NCBI GenBank assembly: GCA_029559515.1
Contig: JAKQBO010000009.1
Location: 1-38,384, forward strand
Origin: a bacterium
GTDB taxonomy: Bacteria > Patescibacteriota > Minisyncoccia > Minisyncoccales > UBA1441
DNA length: 38,384 nucleotides
Reading direction: 5' to 3'
Numbering within the stretch: the stretch's first letter is position 1; every line of letters starts with the position of its first letter. Under the pieces are notes generated by a model. It did no database searches, was not told the DNA's origin, and was given only the letters and a program-made list of their open reading frames with translations. Positions 34,132 to 38,384 of this stretch are shown here, one piece after another. A program made the translations under genes and the position numbers.

Positions 34132-35005
34132 TTTAAATTTTGGCCAAGCCAGCCTGGCGGTAGTTGACGGCAATGCCGTTATTCACCGGGCTTTTCACGC
34201 TTTGCCGCCTCTAACAAACAAACAAAACCAGCCAGTGGGAGCAGTGTACGGGTTTTTTCGGGTTCTTTTTAAGATTATTCGGGAGTACCAGCCGACTCAC
34301 TTAGCGGTGGCCTTTGACTCGCCCGGGCCGACTTTTCGCCACCAGGCTTTTCCGGAATATAAGGCAACCAGGATTAAAGCTCCGAAAGAGCTTTATCAGC
34401 AGATTCCGGTAATTAAAAAAATTCTTAAATCAATGCAAGTTCCAGTTCTAGAAAAAGAGGGACTAGAGGCGGACGACTTAATCGGTTCCTTAGTTAAAGG
34501 GGTCGACAGCCAGGTCGGCAAGCTCATCGTCAGCGGGGACTCTGATCTGCTTCAATTGGTTGATAAAAACACTAAAGTGGCTCTCTTGCGACAAGGGGTC
34601 AGCCAGTATCAAGTTTTGGGTTTGTCCGAGGTTAAAGACAAATATCAGGGGCTTGCGCCAGAGCAACTGATTGAGCTAAAGGGGTTGAAAGGTGATTCTT
34701 CGGACAATATTCCCGGGGTTCCTGGGGTGGGTGATAAAACTGGTCGAGGGCTCATTAAACGCTTTGGCTCGCTGGAAGATATTTATCGTCACCTAGAAGA
34801 GATTCCTCTGGGCCTCAGGAAAAAGCTGACTGAAAATAAGGAACAGGCTTTTCTGAGTCGCGATTTGGGCCGCATAAAAAACGACGCTCCTGTGCCTTTA
34901 GAATTAGAAAAATATCGAATAAAAAGCTATAATAAAAAAGAAGCCATTAAATTATTAGATCAAATGGGCCTGAAAGTTCTGGCTCGAGATTTAAGCAGAA
35001 CATGA
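34115..35005 (+). CDS. stand-alone 5'-3' exonuclease (PolA N-terminal/FEN-like)
   Basis: LAVVDGNAVIHRAFHALPPL, GAVYGFFRVLFKII, EGLEADDLIGSLVK, KGDSSDNIPGVPGVGDKTGRGLIKRFGS. Confidence 0.92.
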   Translation: MENQLDLNFGQASLAVVDGNAVIHRAFHALPPLTNKQNQPVGAVYGFFRVLFKIIREYQPTHLAVAFDSPGPTFRHQAFPEYKATRIKAPKELYQQIPVIKKILKSMQVPVLEKEGLEADDLIGSLVKGVDSQVGKLIVSGDSDLLQLVDKNTKVALLRQGVSQYQVLGLSEVKDKYQGLAPEQLIELKGLKGDSSDNIPGVPGVGDKTGRGLIKRFGSLEDIYRHLEEIPLGLRKKLTENKEQAFLSRDLGRIKNDAPVPLELEKYRIKSYNKKEAIKLLDQMGLKVLARDLSRT

Positions 35006-35856
35006 AGAATATCTTTGCCTCGGAATTAGTTCGGGATAGAGAATTTCAGAAATTTTTAGGGAAAGAAAAGTTTTCTTTCATCAACTTCTTTTTTATTTAC
35101 ATCGGAGCTTTAGTTACCTGTTTTCTTCTGAGCACATATCTTGATGTTCTTAAGTTTTCTCCTCTGTTCAGCTTTGGAAATCTGCTGTTGTTCTGGGCAG
35201 CTTGGCTAGTGATTAACTTCCCCCTAGCCTATCGTCCCGGATTTGAACGCTTGGTGCTTTGGACGAATAACCTATTTTTAACCTTTCTCTTTTTCTACTT
35301 AGTTTTTCTTTCTCCAGCCGAATGGGTATTAATTCTTCTGCCTTACTTGGTTTTTGGCCTGCTTTTGATTAACTTTATTCAAGCCAACTTTTTTCCTGTT
35401 GCTGACTCACTGGCCTCGGCCTTTATCGGCTTAATCGGGCTTATTTATTTCTATTTTAATCACCAGATTATCTTTCAAGCCGACCCTTCAGCTCTGTTGG
35501 TTTTTCTGTTCATGATTATTCTCTCTCTGGTTGGGACGGCCTTTTTCATTTGGAACAGCGTTCGCACTCAAAAGTTCCTTTATAAAACATATCTTCAAGG
35601 GCGAGAGCTTAAAGAAACGGCGGTTGTTTTAGAGATCAGAATTAAGGCCAAGACTCGGGAGCTACAGGAACAAGCCGAGCTGTTGCGCCAAGAGAATCGG
35701 CTAAAAACAGAAGCGCTCCGAAAAAGAATCGAAGAGCTGGAAAGATTTCGGCGGATGGTTGTCGGTCGAGAGCTGAAGATGGTTCAACTGAAAGAAGAAT
35801 TAGCGCAACAAAAAGAGGCTCTGGAAAAATTAAAGAAGCAAAAGGATGGAGAGTAA
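35002..35856 (+). CDS. multi-TM membrane protein with C-terminal coiled coil, kinase-less sensor-like
   Basis: About six TM helices then coiled coil ending ERFRRMVVGRELKMVQLKEELAQQKEALEKLKK; overlaps the histidine kinase gene. Confidence 0.7.
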   Translation: MKNIFASELVRDREFQKFLGKEKFSFINFFFIYIGALVTCFLLSTYLDVLKFSPLFSFGNLLLFWAAWLVINFPLAYRPGFERLVLWTNNLFLTFLFFYLVFLSPAEWVLILLPYLVFGLLLINFIQANFFPVADSLASAFIGLIGLIYFYFNHQIIFQADPSALLVFLFMIILSLVGTAFFIWNSVRTQKFLYKTYLQGRELKETAVVLEIRIKAKTRELQEQAELLRQENRLKTEALRKRIEELERFRRMVVGRELKMVQLKEELAQQKEALEKLKKQKDGE

Positions 35857-37795
35857 AGAGCTTGCCACCCAGGCCGAGAAGAGGATATTAATTAAGAGAA
35901 TTGAGCAACAGACCAGGTTAAGACAGCTTTTCCTGCCGGTATTTTCGTTGATACTGCTTATTTTGTTGATGTTGGGCCGGGAGACCAACTCCATGCTGTT
36001 AATTGCTCTTTGCGCTGGGTTTATTATTTTTTCTTTTCTGCTGTTCTTTCTGGCGGCCCGCTTTGTTCGGACAACGAAGTCGATTTCGCTGGAACAAATT
36101 AGGCACATTCTCTCGGGAATATTTGTTTTAGAGGTTTTGACAATCTGGTTGACCTTCTACCTTTTTGCTCCGATGGCCGCCGCCTACCAGATCCCCCTGT
36201 CCTACCTGGCTATCATCTGTTACGTCTTTTATATTATTCTCATTGCGCCCTTCTTCCGAGAAGACAATGTTTATCAAAACTTCTTTTATGCTCTGATTTG
36301 GTTCGCTTTGGCGATATTGATTTTCCTTAGTAGCAACTGCCGTTTTCTATTTGACTTTGGAGATAACGTCTGTTTTAGCGAACCAATGACGGAAGGCTTC
36401 TTATTGGTTGTTTCGGGATTAGTGATCTTTATGGTTCAATTTGCTGTCAACCATTTTCAGGAACAGACAAATTGGGTTTCGGACCAGCTAAGAAAAATTA
36501 ATCGAGTTCTGCAAGACAAACTTAAAGAAGAAGGGTATCAGGTAGCTCGCCTCCGGCAGGAACAAAATGCTCTTAAGGCTGAAAATACTCAAAAGCTCAG
36601 AGAAAAAGAGCGTCAGATTAAAGAGCTAAACCAAAAACTCAAGCAGCGGCTGGAAACAGTGGAAATTTCGGATAAAGACGAGGAAGTTTCTCAAATGAAA
36701 GAGACAACAGAAGCTCTGTTAAATATTTTAGAAGACACGGAAGAGGCTCGCCAGCGGGCCGAAGAAGAGAGAGAAAAAACCATGACGATCATTAATAACT
36801 TTGTTGACGCTCTTTTGGTGGTTAATCGCCATGGCTTAGTTGAAATGATTAATACCCGGGCCCGAGAAATATTTGGGTTTAAAGAGTCAGACCAGGGGCG
36901 GTCATTGCTTGAGCTGGGCGAAAACTCAAATCTGAAACCGGCTCTGCCACATATTCTCGATGGCCACCACTTGAGAATGGTTAAAAGGGCCGGCTTTGAA
37001 TTAAAAGAAGGCGTCTTTTTTGAAGTTTCAACGGTGCCGATGTCGAGCTCTAATGAAGGTAGTGATTATCTGGTGGTTTTTCATGACGTTTCTCGAGAAA
37101 AACTGGTTCAGCGTATGAAGACAGAATTTGTCTCAATTGCTGCTCATCAGCTCAGGACGCCACTTTCGGCGATTAAATGGAGCCTGAATATGTTACTAAA
37201 TGGAGACGAAGGCGAACTCAATAGCGGCCAGCTGGCCCTAATGAAAAAAACCTATCGTAGCAACCAACGAATGATTAATCTGGTTAATGACCTACTGAAT
37301 GTTTCCCGGATAGAAGAAGGGCGGTTCCTCTATGAGCTTGAGGAAACCGATCTCAAAGAGATGATCAGAAAAGTTATTGCCACGGCCGAACCGACTGCCC
37401 GGCAAAAGAAGATAAAAATAATCTTCCATTCGGGAAAAAAGAAACTGCCGCTTATTAAGGCCGACCAAGAGAAGCTGTTATTAGCCATCCAAAACGTAGT
37501 TGATAACGCGATCAAATACTCTAACGAGGGCGGAGAGGTTACCATCACCATCACCGCGGAAGACGGCTGGATTATGATTTCAGTCGCCGACCAGGGAATA
37601 GGCATTCCGCGTATCCAGCAACCCCGGGTTTTCCAGCGCTTTTTCCGGGCGAGTAATGCGATGGGCCAAGAACCTGAGGGCACCGGCCTCGGCCTGTTTA
37701 TCACTCAGAACATTATTGAGGCTCATCGGGGCAAGATCTGGTTTAAATCTAAGGAGAATGAGGGAACAACCTTCTACATCAAGCTTCCCTATTGA
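35846..37795 (+). CDS. membrane-bound sensor histidine kinase (TM, coiled coil, PAS, HisKA, HATPase)
   Basis: H-box FVSIAAHQLRTPLSAIKWSLNMLL, N-box VVDNAIKYSNEGG, G1 VADQGIGIP, G2 GTGLGLFI. Confidence 0.95.
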   Translation: MESKELATQAEKRILIKRIEQQTRLRQLFLPVFSLILLILLMLGRETNSMLLIALCAGFIIFSFLLFFLAARFVRTTKSISLEQIRHILSGIFVLEVLTIWLTFYLFAPMAAAYQIPLSYLAIICYVFYIILIAPFFREDNVYQNFFYALIWFALAILIFLSSNCRFLFDFGDNVCFSEPMTEGFLLVVSGLVIFMVQFAVNHFQEQTNWVSDQLRKINRVLQDKLKEEGYQVARLRQEQNALKAENTQKLREKERQIKELNQKLKQRLETVEISDKDEEVSQMKETTEALLNILEDTEEARQRAEEEREKTMTIINNFVDALLVVNRHGLVEMINTRAREIFGFKESDQGRSLLELGENSNLKPALPHILDGHHLRMVKRAGFELKEGVFFEVSTVPMSSSNEGSDYLVVFHDVSREKLVQRMKTEFVSIAAHQLRTPLSAIKWSLNMLLNGDEGELNSGQLALMKKTYRSNQRMINLVNDLLNVSRIEEGRFLYELEETDLKEMIRKVIATAEPTARQKKIKIIFHSGKKKLPLIKADQEKLLLAIQNVVDNAIKYSNEGGEVTITITAEDGWIMISVADQGIGIPRIQQPRVFQRFFRASNAMGQEPEGTGLGLFITQNIIEAHRGKIWFKSKENEGTTFYIKLPY

Positions 37796-37797
37796 AT

Positions 37798-37825
37798 TTG
37801 CAAAGCAGATTTTCCTTGTTATAAT
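37798..37825 (+). promoter_or_regulatory. sigma70-like promoter TTGCAA-N16-TATAAT, -10 ends 11 nt before the response regulator ATG
   Basis: Read directly. Confidence 0.55.
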
Positions 37826-37836
37826 TACATTAGTCT

Positions 37837-38211
37837 ATGAAGAAGATCTTAATAATAGAAGACAACGAAGAGATCATGGGTCTTCTCAGTCAGAAGATAT
37901 CGGACGTTGGCTATCAGGTGATTGAGGCCCGAGACGGCGAAGAAGGTCTGAGGTTATTACGATCCGATCAGCCGGATCTGGTTCTGTTAGATATTATTCT
38001 GCCCAATATTGACGGCCTCGAGCTTTTAAAGAGAAAGCAAGCCCTGTCGGAGACGAAGGACATTCCGGTAGTAGTTATCTCTAATTCCGGAGCTCCGGCC
38101 GAAATCAGCCAAGCTCGGCGCTTGGGCGCAGTTGACTGGATTACGAAGACAGAGTTTAGTCTTCAGGAGACGATAGACAAAATAGAAAAAATTATTAAAG
38201 AACCAAGATAA
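37837..38211 (+). CDS. single-domain response regulator (receiver only)
   Basis: MKKILIIEDNEEI...PDLVLLDIILPNIDGLELLK...VVVISNSG...GAVDWITKTEFS. Confidence 0.93.
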   Translation: MKKILIIEDNEEIMGLLSQKISDVGYQVIEARDGEEGLRLLRSDQPDLVLLDIILPNIDGLELLKRKQALSETKDIPVVVISNSGAPAEISQARRLGAVDWITKTEFSLQETIDKIEKIIKEPR

Positions 38212-38222
38212 TTATCTTTAAA

Positions 38223-38384
38223 ATGCCTAACTCTCCTAAAAAAATACTAATTATCGAAGACGACGTTTTCCTTAATGAGCTGATGGCCAAAAAGCTAGTT
38301 GAAGAGGGCTTTGACGTGATTAAGGCGGTTAACGGCGAAGAAGGGCTAGAGATGGCCCGGCAAGAAAAGCCGGATTTGATTCTA
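38223..38384 (+). CDS. second response regulator receiver domain, truncated by window end
   Basis: MPNSPKKILIIEDDVFLNELMAKKLVEEGFDVIKAVNGEEGLEMARQEKPDLIL. Confidence 0.88.
   Translation, partial: MPNSPKKILIIEDDVFLNELMAKKLVEEGFDVIKAVNGEEGLEMARQEKPDLIL

Overview
The window reads as a compact, gene-dense bacterial chromosome segment, most likely from a Patescibacteria/CPR (Parcubacteria-like) lineage. That assignment is inferred from gene content and gene order and was not tested by phylogeny. Housekeeping content includes four tRNAs (Ala-CGC, Pro-CGG, Arg-UCG, Lys-CUU), cca, a very short rpsO, pnp, rsmA, the khpB-yidC-rnpA / dnaA / dnaN replication-origin-like region, ruvC, YebC, a class A PBP, tsaE, a stand-alone 5'-3' exonuclease, and a membrane histidine kinase followed by two receiver proteins. 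The most interesting segment is a chromosomal eight-gene type IV secretion-like cluster (about 12.6-23.05 kb). It has a VirB6-like membrane protein with a large soluble tail, a PrgI/VirB3-like protein, a TraC-like protein, a VirB4 ATPase and two VirB2/TrbC-like pilin-type membrane proteins. One pilin-type protein carries a very cysteine-rich exodomain and the other carries a candidate beta/gamma-crystallin-like exodomain. No relaxase, coupling protein or mobile-element hallmark was seen in the window. A second strong signal is that several convincing sigma70-type promoters place the -10 hexamer only 6-11 nt from the start codon, with few Shine-Dalgarno motifs, which suggests leaderless or near-leaderless mRNAs. 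Several proteins look like catalytic-residue-loss variants: a CcdA/DsbD-like protein without its cysteines, a P-type ATPase with TGKS instead of TGES, and a DHH-like protein without its metal motif. All family calls were made by eye without database searches.
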